DNA of 64,000 bases from Dysidea avara (taxonomy: Eukaryota > Porifera > Demospongiae > Dictyoceratida > Dysideidae), in NCBI RefSeq assembly GCF_963678975.1, contig NC_089280.1, positions 2,307,001-2,371,000 of the forward strand. The letters are read 5' to 3'. Numbering within the stretch: the first letter of the stretch is position 1; each line of letters starts with the position of its first letter. Of the stretch, positions 11,346-22,900 are shown one piece after another. Both the position numbers and the translations under genes were made by a program. The notes beneath the pieces were generated by a model. That model was not told where the DNA came from, searched no databases, and worked only from the letters and a program-made list of their open reading frames with translations.

Positions 11346-11935
11346 AATAAACAGTAGCTACATAGCTATACTAATGATGAAGAAGGTTAAGCAATCTTAA
11401 GCAAGCAATCCAGTAGCTTCATGGACACGATCACCATACTTCCTCTTCTTCTGCATCTCGTGACATTTATCCACAAATGGTATGGCTTAGATACACTGAT
11501 TTGCAGTAGCTTTGTGTGTTTGGGTGAAAAACCAACCCTTATAAGTATACTAATATAATAAGCACTTTGCCCTCCCCCATCCTAAAAAGGAAAGAAGAAA
11601 AACATGAACATGGATGTCAGCACTGGCATCATCTTGTCAGTTAGCTGATCCAGCACTACGTACTTCTCCACTGAGAGGTTGAAGAGGTGGCAAAATGAAA
11701 GACATCATGATCATTACAAACATCTGAAAACAACTCAGCTGTAATGTCACACAGTTCACAGGACATATATCAAGGGAGGTGTCCATCCAGGTTATTATCT
11801 TGCAGTATTGAGGATCAAGGTATACAAAGCCATACATGTGCAATGTATTATTATTATTGGATGGGTCAAATGGCATTTGTCCCTTTTTGCCACTGTAGAA
11901 ATTTATCAATTTGACTGATTTATAAAGTATCTCAT
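11346..11935. other. Unassigned stretch with one coding-like segment
   Basis: On the minus strand, 11486-11398 reads as an open, Lys-rich, exon-like segment (PFVDKCHEMQKKRKYGDRVH..., then TAA) with a possible acceptor before it. I do not recognise it and cannot link it to other exons. The 118-codon ORF at 11637-11993 has no recognisable domain. Confidence 0.25.
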
Positions 11936-11939
11936 TATA

Positions 11940-12210
11940 AGACAAGGTGAAAACATCCAGGTGGTCAGGTTGCCTTCTCCTTGTCATATACATGAAAATG
12001 ACAGGGAGAAAACATCCTGAGCTCCTAACAGATTCCTGTAAGCGTTTGAGCGGTAATCAGATGGCTACAGGTTTGAGGTGCAGTCATGGATTTTTTTCTC
12101 CTTTCTCCACCTTTTCAAACACACTTTATGTAACAACTTTAAACAGGCTGTAGGATCAGGTGTCCTACAGCCCTTCAGCACTTGTGCTTAAAGCCTTAAT
12201 AAAATAAACA
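11940..12210 (+). mobile_element. SINE, second family
   Basis: The head has a tRNA-like B box (GGTTTGAGGTGC). The body ends in a hairpin-forming GGCTGTAGGATCAGGTGTCC and CAGCACTTGTGCTT, followed by an AATAAA-like tail. The same family lies in reverse orientation at 53268-53520, where the B box is GGTTCGAGGCT, and as a truncated tail at 53589-53662. Confidence 0.65.
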
Positions 12211-12883
12211 GTGCTCTAATTAAACAATGTCAAATAGTTTCCTGACTGCTCTATTAGAGTAGCTGACTCAGTAACATGAATTTCACCTGCTGGAATGCAC
12301 ATATTAAAATAATGCAAGAACTGTCTATCGAGTAGTTTGATATGAACAAGAACAAGTTATCAGCTGTACAAATATCCAATAATAATCATGTAGAACAAAT
12401 TTGGAAACAAACACATAGCAAAGAATAGTGTTGTTTCATCCGTAGGAAACACATCATCTCTCTACTTTTAGCAGTGGCTGAAGTGAATGTACACATATCA
12501 TATAGTTGAATATATTACACCACAAAATTTTATCACAACAAAATGGTGGTTAGTTGTTGTTCCATGGTATCTATGGGCTGCTGTTCACACTTAATCACAT
12601 GATCAGCTCCACCCACTCTGTACTACCTGCTCATTGTTAGTATGATCCACAACTAGGTTACCATGGTAATTCTACCAAAGAAGACATACAATGACATCAC
12701 AGACACACCCACTCACAGGACGTGTTAGTTCAAATACTAGTCTACAAGCAATCTGATAGTGACCACCCTCCACCTTGTTAAGTACCTCCATTAAACTTTT
12801 ATGACCTGACCCAACCTGTGAAGTGTCTTCTCCATAATGATGATGTGTCGGCCCAGTGATGGAATGAATAACCTAGTCACAGG
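12211..12883. other. No recognisable feature
   Basis: Intergenic sequence. I see no supported exon and no inverted-repeat element. Confidence 0.35.
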
Positions 12884-13130
12884 CACTGCTTGAAGTTTCT
12901 TAGTTTACTAGAGTGGTATATCCCCAGTATATGGAACAGTTAATTGTTTGGTATTTTAGTAGTTTTTCAGTAAACCCGCATTCACTGATGTTTTACTGAG
13001 AGTTTATAACTTAGTAAAACAATTATGTTCCATATACTTAAAGTTACTGACATTTTACTATCAGTATAACTGGGTACAACTACAATAAAGCAGCTTAACA
13101 AATTAGTAAACTAAGAACCTTCAAGCAGTG
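12884..13130. mobile_element. CACTG-ended non-autonomous transposon, copy 2
   Basis: It is nearly identical to the element at 7961-8207, with the same 247-bp length and termini. It is flanked by the 3-bp duplication AGG on both sides. The two copies in one window with different 3-bp targets confirm the element limits. Confidence 0.85.
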
Positions 13131-13744
13131 AGGTTTTCAATAATTACATTTCATGAACTCCTTACAGTACCTTTTTACTGCTCTGTGTGTTGTATAGACT
13201 TTTATAATGTAGAGTTGGCTGTAACAGGATCAATGTAAAAAAAACAGCTCAAGTTCTATATCCTGGAACTCACTTCCAAAGGGTCACCCTTCAATATAGA
13301 GAGAGTACAGCACTTGACAATTTTATACATACACAGGGTTCTGCCCAGAAATTCCTGAGTGGTGGCCTAAAGTTAACATGAACTGATATATTGTGTGTTA
13401 TATTAGGGTATATTGCACATGTATTAGTGATATATGCAAGAATTGTACTGGTTTGATTTAAGAATTTTACTGGTCGGTTTTTAGAAGTACCAGTCACTGT
13501 GAACCAATGCCAACCAGTGTGGGAAGAATCCTGCATACATTTCCAGTGGGGAAACCCTCTAAGTACATGGTGTCATGTGACATCTTCCTAAGTTGCTATA
13601 GAAACCAAACAAAACAAGTTCTGATTTCATACCTTACTAACAAGATGAACTTGTAGCAAATATACGCTTGTAGTTAGTAAACAAATGTTGACCAATCAAA
13701 TGAAATTTTAAACCACATGTGTGACTTCTGCTTAATACTGCTGT
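13131..13744. other. No recognisable feature
   Basis: I see only short ORFs without known domains. Confidence 0.35.
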
Positions 13745-14179
13745 TAGGCACCGGCCGATTATGCCAGCATAATTTAAAGCATAATAGGTGACCAAAAGCA
13801 TTAAGCATAATGCCAGCATAATAGGGACGATGTTTGAAAAATTAATTAAATGCGCAATACGCGTGCCTGAAAGAAAGCAAATATTCACTGCTAATAGTAT
13901 TATTAGTGCATTTCATATTTAAAAACACGTAATATAACTTATTAAACCGTTTCTTTGTTGGTTATTCACACTTTGCAGAAATAAGATCGAGATACTCTAA
14001 TAGAGCATTCACTTACTCTAATAGAGCAGTCAGGAAAGGCTGATATACTCTAATAAAACAGTCTGTTCTAGAGCATAATTTGATTTTGAAAGCATAATTT
14101 TGAGCATAATAGGCTTAATTTTTGAGCAATGCTCAAAAGCATAATAGGTAAAATTTTGGGCATAATAGGCCGGTGCCTA
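13745..14179. mobile_element. hAT-like non-autonomous transposon (TAGGCACCGG ends)
   Basis: Termini TAGGCACCGGCC and GGCCGGTGCCTA are exact inverted repeats. They are flanked by an exact 8-bp duplication, ACTGCTGT, at 13737-13744 and 14180-14187. Inside, GCATAAT / ATTATGC words are repeated many times in both orientations near each end. There is no ORF. Confidence 0.9.
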
Positions 14180-15059
14180 ACTGCTGTTGTGTTGGTAGGA
14201 ATCCCCCTAAAAATGCTGTCATTAAAACCCATTTATAGAAACATGATAGTTACATGACAAAAATTATTTTACAGAATAGCCTTATTGTATCTATCTTCAA
14301 ATCAAGTATATAATAGACAAAACTCACAGATAGCCGGTTACTGATTAAGATAAACATTACCAAACCCACTATCAGTCTGACAAGCCAGCCAGCCTGCTTG
14401 CCTCATATGCACTTCAGATCACAATAACAAACTCACTCGTGGCATGTGCCTTTTCTAGTTCCGACAAGTATCCGCCTTCTGCATTTTACCTTTCCTTTTA
14501 TCCTCCTTACATGGCCATTGCTAGAAAACCATCACCACAGCATCAATTTTCTGTATCAACACTTTCCTTATATTTAGACACCACAAAACAATGTGAACTG
14601 CTTAAGCTACTATTGTTGGAGTAGATACAGTACATTTAGCTGCAATTACAAAATGATCACTGGTCTGACCACATCTTAATGATCAGAACATGCTGTGACC
14701 ATGATCTAGCTACAATCAGCTGTGGTTTTCTATAGAAAAGTAGACATGGTAAACCACACCCCTTGAGATACTCTAACAAAAGAGTCATAGCCACACATGT
14801 ACTAACATAACAAACAAATTAGTATAATTGAAAATTGTTAAGTTAAAATGAAGCAGGGTCCCAGCAATCACAAGCAGTAAAACAAGAAACATGAGTTATG
14901 GGAAAATCTCTACATTGGTAACATGCCAATGTAGGGATTTCCCACATAGCTACGTATGTCATAATAGCTACCATCATTCATATATTGTTGATACATACTT
15001 CATTTTTAAATTAATAATTTTTAATTGTACTAGTTATTAGAACCTGTCTATAGCCCCAC
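14180..15059. other. Intergenic; one small foldback
   Basis: The only structure is a hairpin at 14897-14948 (TATGGGAAAATCTCTACATT paired with AATGTAGGGATTTCCCACAT), perhaps a very short foldback element. I see no gene. Confidence 0.45.
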
Positions 15060-15326
15060 CTTCATGTTGGTTGCTATGGTGTTGAGTTCATTTAACGAAG
15101 TGAACATCTTAGTGAACACCTTCCTGTAGGGATCACATGAGGCAATGATCACATGATCTAGGACACACCTTGCTGCTGTCAGATGGATCACCTAATCAGA
15201 GATAGCTTGTTGTATGACAGTAGCACACTCGTTAGCCTCTTGTCTTGATAACTGTAGCTGGAGAAGAAACTGCTCTGTGGTGCTCCTGATCTGACGTTCT
15301 TTATCAAGCATCTTCTATAACTGCAC
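15060..15326 (-). pseudogene. Broken coiled-coil exon, copy A
   Basis: The minus strand reads like one exon bounded by an AG acceptor before 15326 and a GT donor after 15060. It would code for a helical, Gln/Glu-rich segment (LQKMLDKERQIRSTTEQF, then SRQEANECATVIQQAISD and PYRKVF). In-frame TAG codons lie at the fourth codon and after AISD. A second copy is at 16316-16576. I read it as a dead duplicated exon from a coiled-coil protein, possibly of the B-box family; the parent gene is not identified. Confidence 0.5.
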
Positions 15327-16315
15327 CTGTAACTGGCAGAACACTGGACTGACACAGTGACAGACTAATGTACACAGATAACAGACTAACACAATTACAC
15401 ACATAACAGAGTTGTAAGGACTGACACGCTGACAGACTAACACACAGACATATGATGGACCAACACACATACGGACATAAATGGCTCACTGGTGTTGAGT
15501 TGCTACCTGAGAAAACAGATTTAAAAGAAAAGTATACAAGTTTATCTTGTTAGTAAGGATTGTGAAGGTACGAAGATCAAACTTGTTTAGTTCCTAAACA
15601 AACACACAACATATGCTACAGACACGAAACAAAGATTTTGAATTCTCCATGAGTAGGTGAATACAGTAAGATGGTGTATAGAAGGTGTCACAATTTTTGT
15701 CATCTTCCCAAGTTGTTATACTATAACACATAACAAACGAACTATTTGATCTCCCCGTTTTTTTCTGTCATTGACAAGTGAACCCCAGGACTTGTCAGAA
15801 CTGGTTTATCCTGTTTATCAAGGAGGGAGCCTCACCAGTGACTTGTTGCATTGCTTGTACTAGACATCTCCTTGCACCAAAAGGCCTATAAAGGTATAAA
15901 TATAACATTTTGTCTATTAATAGTAACATAATTACTTCACTCCAACACACTTCAAGTCCTCTTTATCCAAACTAAGTAATGTTGGCAGGTCAACTTCTTG
16001 TTCATAAAGGATGGAAGGAATATAACGGTTGATATATGGTAGGTATACCATTGTGTTCAGTGAATACCTCTCACTGATGGCTGAACTCCTAGTGACTACT
16101 AAACGAATCACCGAGTCATGTCATAACCACTTAGTAACCATACATCTAAATACAATAAGGAATTCTACTGTGATGCCGAAAAAATACAAAAATATTTTCA
16201 ACTATTTTTTTACAAAGATGCCTTATAATCCATATGATACTGATAAACAGAAGTTAGATATTGATTGATACAACTGTTATTGTGCAAGAATTATTAGAAC
16301 TTGTTTAGCACCCAC
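15327..16315. other. Stretch between two exon copies; no gene seen
   Basis: I see no supported feature. The ORFs at 15304-15489 and 16029-16268 have no recognisable domain. Confidence 0.3.
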
Positions 16316-16576
16316 CTTCATATTGGTTGCTATGGTGTTGAGTTCAGTTAATGAGGTGGACATCTCAGTGAACACCTTCCTGTAAGGGTCACATGAGCTC
16401 AGTGATGATCACATGATCTAGGACATATCTTGCTGTTGTCAGATGGATCACCTGATCAGAGATAGCTTGTTGCATGGCAGTAGCACACTCATTAGCCTCT
16501 TGTCTTGATGGAGGGTAAACTGCTCTGTGGTGCTCCTGATCTGACATTCTTTATCAAGCATCTTCTGTAACTGCAC
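16316..16576 (-). pseudogene. Broken coiled-coil exon, copy B
   Basis: This is the second copy of the segment at 15060-15326, in the same orientation and about 1.25 kb away, also bounded by AG and GT. It keeps the third-codon region that copy A has lost (VQLQKMLDKECQIRSTTEQF). It carries a short deletion that shifts the frame after TTEQF and another frame break near the LDHVI region. The flanks beyond both splice-like borders are also partly similar (ACTGGACTGACAC), so the duplication included intron sequence. Confidence 0.5.
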
Positions 16577-16696
16577 CTGTAAACAACCAGACACTGGACT
16601 GACACACTGACAGACTAATGTACACAGAGAACAGACTAGTACACAAATAATCACACACATAACAGAGTTGTAAGGACTAGCTGACACACTGACAGG

Positions 16697-16790
16697 TACA
16701 CACACACACTGACAGGTACACACACACACAACACACACACACAACACACACACACACACAACACACACACACACACACACACACACACCA
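16697..16790. repeat. (CA)n microsatellite
   Basis: A run of CACACA with occasional AACACAC interruptions, lying 137 bases before the amidase start codon. Minus-strand ORFs over it (VCVCVC) are artefacts. Confidence 0.9.
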
Positions 16791-16926
16791 ACTCATAGAC
16801 CTATATATTCTTTATTATGAATCACTACCGTGGTTCACGTTACTCTGCTGGGCGCATGGGCGGTGTAGCGCGGCGTGCGTCAACAGGCGGCGGCTTGAAG
16901 CGAGTGGAAAAGGGTCTGTGTAAATC

Positions 16927-19900
16927 ATGTTCGTGTTCATCATCCCGGTGTTCATACTTGTCGTACTCTACTGGTTATTTACAAGAGAACCGATATCATC
17001 TTATCGTAAGGGGAAACAGCTGAGAAAACCAGCGAAATGTTTAACTGATGATGATTGTAAGTACGAGCTGAAGAACTTGAGTGCGCCACGAATGGCCGGC
17101 CAATTGTTCAAGTTCTTCACTAAGTTCGTATTCACGAGATTCGGCAGGAAGGTGTTGGTACCACATTTGATGAAGAAGAGCGGCATGTTTGTATTGGATG
17201 GGGTGTGGTTACCAGAGACACCGACATTCGCACCTTTAGTGGATCACGAACCTGTGATCGAGGAGAGTAGCTGTGAGGAAGAAGTGGAGAAGTTGTTGAA
17301 GAGATCAGCTACATGTCCCCGGCTGACTATAGCTGACTACACACAAGGATATCAATCAGGACAGTTTACTCCAACACAGGTAATTCCATATTTTTAGGCA
17401 GTGGTTACTGAAGCGAAAGTCAGGTCAGTAATGTATTGACTATTGAATCGACAGTAAAACTTTGACTAAAAAAGTTACTTAAGCAAAGAAAAAAAGCATC
17501 AGGGGCTTGAGCTCTGATCCACCAGTGTGTGAGGTCAGTGTGCTACCAACCTCTCCAGCATTAGGGTTGGGTTCAGCCTTGGTTTACTTACCAGGTGTAG
17601 GTACACACAGGTTACTTCTTAGAGTGATGTTTTTTTTTAGATAGAAAAGTTGTAACTTGGGGTTTGTTAAGCTTAAGGATGTCTTACACTAAGGTAAGTT
17701 TTGTTGAGTTCGAGGCGAGGCAAGCTGCTCGAGTATCATACAACTAGATTGCTTGATACTTGAGTAGATGAATGACCATTGGTTAGTTCGAGAAATAAAA
17801 CTTTTGATTCAGTGACCACTTCCTTTATCGTTATATTGTGTACTGTGCGGGATATGATTATAATGCACAGGTGTAATCATATACCATACACATACAAATT
17901 TTCGAGGTATGTAATTTTTGCGGATTAACAAATTCCAGGATTTTTGCTGTTTTATTTTCGATGATCACTTGAGATTATGTATTAGAAAGCATAAAGCTAA
18001 CCTGATAATTGTTAATTTTCGAGGATGAAAATTTTGTGGACAGCCAAGCAACCACAAAATCCGTGAAAAGTACGTCCCTCAAAAATTTGTACATATACAG
18101 TAAATCTCTACATCATGCAAAACTTAGTCGGTTATGTTCTGAGGTAATTGGTTACATAGTTTAATCACTAAAGGATATTTTGAAAAACTTTCCACTGTAG
18201 TATTTAAATGTACAACTGTGGTCACTGGATTAGGAGAAGTGCTAACATTTACACTACTGGATTTCAGTAAAGTAGCGTTGTGTCAAATCCCGATGCACAC
18301 ATTACTTGATACATTACCCCTAGTCACCTTCTGCCCCCTCCCCCCCCACCCACCCAAAGGAGAGGAGAGGAAAAATCATTCCTCCCTTAGGGGCAGTAAT
18401 TGTCCTGTGTCTTAGAGCAACCCAAAATACTCGTTTTACACTTGTCTAATATACTTTTATACTGAGCTTAACTCAATAATGGATCAGTCAGCTTGTAGAT
18501 TTTTGGTAAATTCCTGACAAGCAATCAAACGTTAACATTCCTCATGGTGTCATTTAATATTGATAAATACATCATGTGAGCTGGGTCACATGATCTTAAC
18601 AAGTACCAATAATTATTCTATCAGAGTACTAGTAAGGATAGTATTATGTGAATGATGGTATTACAACATAACTCTGTGGGAAAATCCAAAGGCAGATTCA
18701 AGATGGGGGTGTTTGAGGAAAATTAGCCCCTCCCCCTTGTTTTGGAGAAGTCATACTTCTTTAGAATGATTTACCAAAGTTTGTCAGGCCAAAATCAATT
18801 GATCACTCAAGAAGTTATTCTGAAAACAAAGTCAAACCAGCTGTCTCAAATTGTCACCCAGTGCCTTCATGCATACTTAGCTAATGTGTTGCTGGTGTTT
18901 AAGCCATTGAATAGCTTTTGTAACAGCTTGTAAGACTTCACAACCTATTTGCAAGGGCCAAAATCAATAACGAAACATGTTTCGAAATGCAACAACTGAC
19001 AAGAATATCTGCCATTAGTCTGTTTGTGCCCCTCCCCTTACCAGCTATTGGATCTGCCCCTGATTATATTACATGTCATAATAATTGTTTTGTTCAGTTC
19101 CAAAGTAGGGATTTTCTTACTGGGTGATGTTGTAATACCATCATTTATATATATGTGACCCAGTCTGAGAAAACCGGTCTTATTGCCCATGTCAGCAGAT
19201 TCGATTTTTCACCCAGGACACAAAGCTACATGAATAAATTATCTAATTCCACAATCAAAATCAGCTAGACTTGAGTGGTCTGGTTTTGCTGGCTGCTTTT
19301 CCCAAGCCCAGTGGCGATCCGTACATGTGGTGTGGGGCCTTAATGGAGCTCTGGTCAGTCTGGGGATGACTGTATGTGGCTGTACAGCTCTGTGGTGTTG
19401 AATAAGTACCTTTGCTGTGAATTTTCTTTCATTTTAGCCAGTTTTGATACCTCAATGACCCAAACCTTGGCCTAATTCATTCCTTGGCCTTCCTTTTCAA
19501 TTTTTGAACACTACCTTGCCCACCTCCCAGGGCCCCCGCCTCCCACCCAACTTGCAGCTCGCCTGATACAGTCAACCTCGGTTTAAAAACTATCTAAAAT
19601 GGCGGGAAACTTAGTTGTTGGCTACTTGCACAGCGGATGCTCTGGAAGGCAAGGAATTGGTGTAAAACGTGTGAAAATTTGGTACACATAGCTTCAACCA
19701 TTGGCGAGCTACAACACACTAAATACTTAAAACCGGCGTTTCTCGATACTTTTAAATAGGCGATAAGCCCGGTTTTCCCAGACTGGGTCACATATCTTGT
19801 TTCACTGGTGGATCCCTACTGTTTTAATAATGTGGCTGTTATATTAGGGTGACTGCTTTGTTAGAGTATCTTGAGTGTGTCTCAGATGACTTGCCTATGC

Positions 19901-22900
19901 AGTATTTTTAAGGGATGTGGTCTTTCCATACCTCCTTTTCACCATACTACCAGTAAAAGGCTACCAGTAAAAGGTGTGGTCTATTACAATAAGTACCCCT
20001 AGATCATTAGGGGTATGTACATTGCTCAATCATTGTTGGTGCTGCTAGATCATATAGGGACATGATCAAGCCTATATTGCAGGTACAGTGTCTATTAGCT
20101 AATAACATGTCTTATAGAACTTTGCATGGGCAAGATCAAAGGAAAAAGTGTACTTTAAATTTCATAAAGTACACTCTCAGCCGGCCAACTGCTTCATCGA
20201 CCACAAAGAGTGCTTTATTGCACCGCAAAGAGTGCTTTATTGAGCGAATAAAGCACTCTTTGCGATGCAATAAAGCACTCTTTGTGGGCAATAAAGCACA
20301 GTTGCCCACGTGCCTTAGTGTAGGCTAATAGCCTACGGGGCTCACGCCAGTATGACTAATCACCCAAGCCAGTGAAGGCTGATAGCCTCGCCACGCTGAG
20401 TGATCAATCACCCCAGCCAATACGAGTTTCACCACTGGATTGCTTTTATAAACATACCTAAATGCTTCGATGATGGGTGGGAGAAGGTAACGTTGCTGTT
20501 ACGTTTGTTAATGTAAACGGACAAGTCCTGGAGATATCACGGAAATACTTCACCATGTGAATCGCAATAGAATCGATTGTGGGTTGCGAGTAAAACCTGC
20601 CAAAAGATGCAATGAACGTCTACTATGCCAAACTATGGTGAAATACGCGTGAGTTACTTTATTAAACTAGTTTGTGTGCATTCAGGCTGCTAATAGTTCG
20701 TGCAACGCTTGTTAATTACGAGTCCTAGTGTATGCTACACGACTAGAAAGTTCCATAAATCATTTAAAGCATAGCCTTGCTTGTGCTATACTTTAACATA
20801 TACTTATAGCAACACTAGCACTATAAATAATTTTGCAGCATCTAAATATGGAAATTGTTGTCACAGAAAAGTAATATCTTGATGTGGTTTCATTGTGGAT
20901 GAAGCAGATGACAACTAGCATGATTGAAGATAAAAGGGAAGGGAAGGCACAAAGGGCACACACTCATCGGAACCCCAAAAGGCACATGCCACTAGCGAGC
21001 TTGTTATTGTGGCACCATAGGAGCCATGCAGTCAGACGTGGGTAGTTTCTTTTATTCAGTATTCATATAGTTTCAATTATTGTTTTTAATACTTCATCTG
21101 GAATTAGTAACACTGAGACTCTTCTGCAAATAGGATTTTTGTTGCATAAAATCTTTCTATGATGGTGGAGGAGTGTGTCATTTTGTTGTTGGGACCACTA
21201 CTATACAGTACTGCACTACTGTACTGTATGATACAGTACGTGTGTCATTACTGTTACTTGAAAAAGTTGTAACTAAACTGCTTAAGGGCTAGTATAAACA
21301 TGTAATGTAGGTATGTCTACAACTAGTTAGTATTAGTGAGTATTTGATCATTAACTCTAGAGAGTACTCATATTTCATGATCGTTCAACCCTAATATTAT
21401 TTTAGATGGTCTATAAATGTAGCATATATGGTTTTAAATATTTAATTTACCGAAAGCGAAAAGTAATGAATTTGTACACATTTATTGAAGGTCAGCACAT
21501 TCTATATAGCAAGCAAGGATTGATTCAGCACACAGGTACACAATTTCTAGCACCAGTAAGCAGGAAATTTAAAGACAAACTGAAGTCATGAAAACATGTA
21601 GTCTGACGTCGCTGACCACGCCTATAACCACCCAAAAATAGGATCTTGTCTGTCTAGAATCAAGGACTTGTGCTACCATTACTGAAAACTGGTGCGTCCA
21701 ATCAAATAGCAGTATTGCTAATTAAATGCATTGTGACCAGACAACGTGAGTAAATACTGGGATGAAAGTCACAAAACGAAAGTTGCGTGAGTTCTTTTTG
21801 GGTCAGGGTAAATAAACCAGGGATGATTTTCCATTTAACATTCATGTGTAATAGACGCCTTCCGTCGGAAAGTACTAATATAGCCTCCACAGCCTAAACA
21901 TCAACTGCTCATATAAAGTAACTGATTGAAATCCCTAAAGCATCACTGTCGGGATTGGATTCCTTGCTATTTGTGATCTCTTACTATGGTTGTTAACGTG
22001 AGCTGCAGTGCAATTATGCATCCTAAGCACAAGTCCTGAATGCTAGACAGACCAGACCCTATTTTTCGGGGCACTTATAAGCACCTAAATAGGGTCGGCA
22101 GCGCCAGACTAGAAAACATGTTCTAATAGAACACAGGACAAACCCAGAAAGACAAATATGTGCTAATTGGCCTACCCTATACCTATCAGATGCCTAGACA
22201 TCACATTACTGTAAGAGGGATCGATACCTGTTGCTACAATTATACTGTAGACAGTAGCCTAAATGTTTTGAGGGGCAATATTTTTGAGGTTGAAAAATGT
22301 TGATAGTTTTTTTCCCCCTACAAATTTGCAAACATTCCTAAAATGTATATAGAGGTCTAAATATTTCAAGTATAATTTTTTTGCTGTTAACTGTTAAAAC
22401 CTCAAAATCAGCACCAATTTTCTTCCTCAAAAATATTATAATGTAAAATGATTGCATTGCAGCTATGTCACAGCCACACAGTATAACATAGTAGCCTAAC
22501 AAAGTAGTGCACTAAATAAAACTTATTAATTTAAAAGTAAGGATTTCCCAACTTTGTAATAGCTACCTTTTTCACTGGAACCCTACTTCAAAACACCAGC
22601 TAGATTCAACCTGACCTAGATTTAACACCTTGCCGATTGATCAGAACTTTGCACCATTTTCTGGCCATCAATTCTGTTATCCAAACTATGGAAGTGTATG
22701 TTCTATTAGAGTATTTTAACTGAGGTCTGTGTATAAATGTATGAGCCTCATTTATCCTAACTTTCCATTATTCAAACACACCTAGGGCCCAATGAGTTTG
22801 GATAATGAGGGGACCACTGCATAGCTTTCTTTACCGACCAATCCAAGTCATTGTTTTGCACAATGATAATAAACCCATCATAACATAGTGGTCTATTAGA

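Noticed and set aside
16448..16786. Minus-strand ORF starting MCVCVCV
   Set aside because: The first half is the (CA)n microsatellite and the second half is the broken coiled-coil exon copy in a shifted frame.
17490..17560. Candidate tRNA on the minus strand
   Set aside because: Only promoter-like words remain; there is no cloverleaf.
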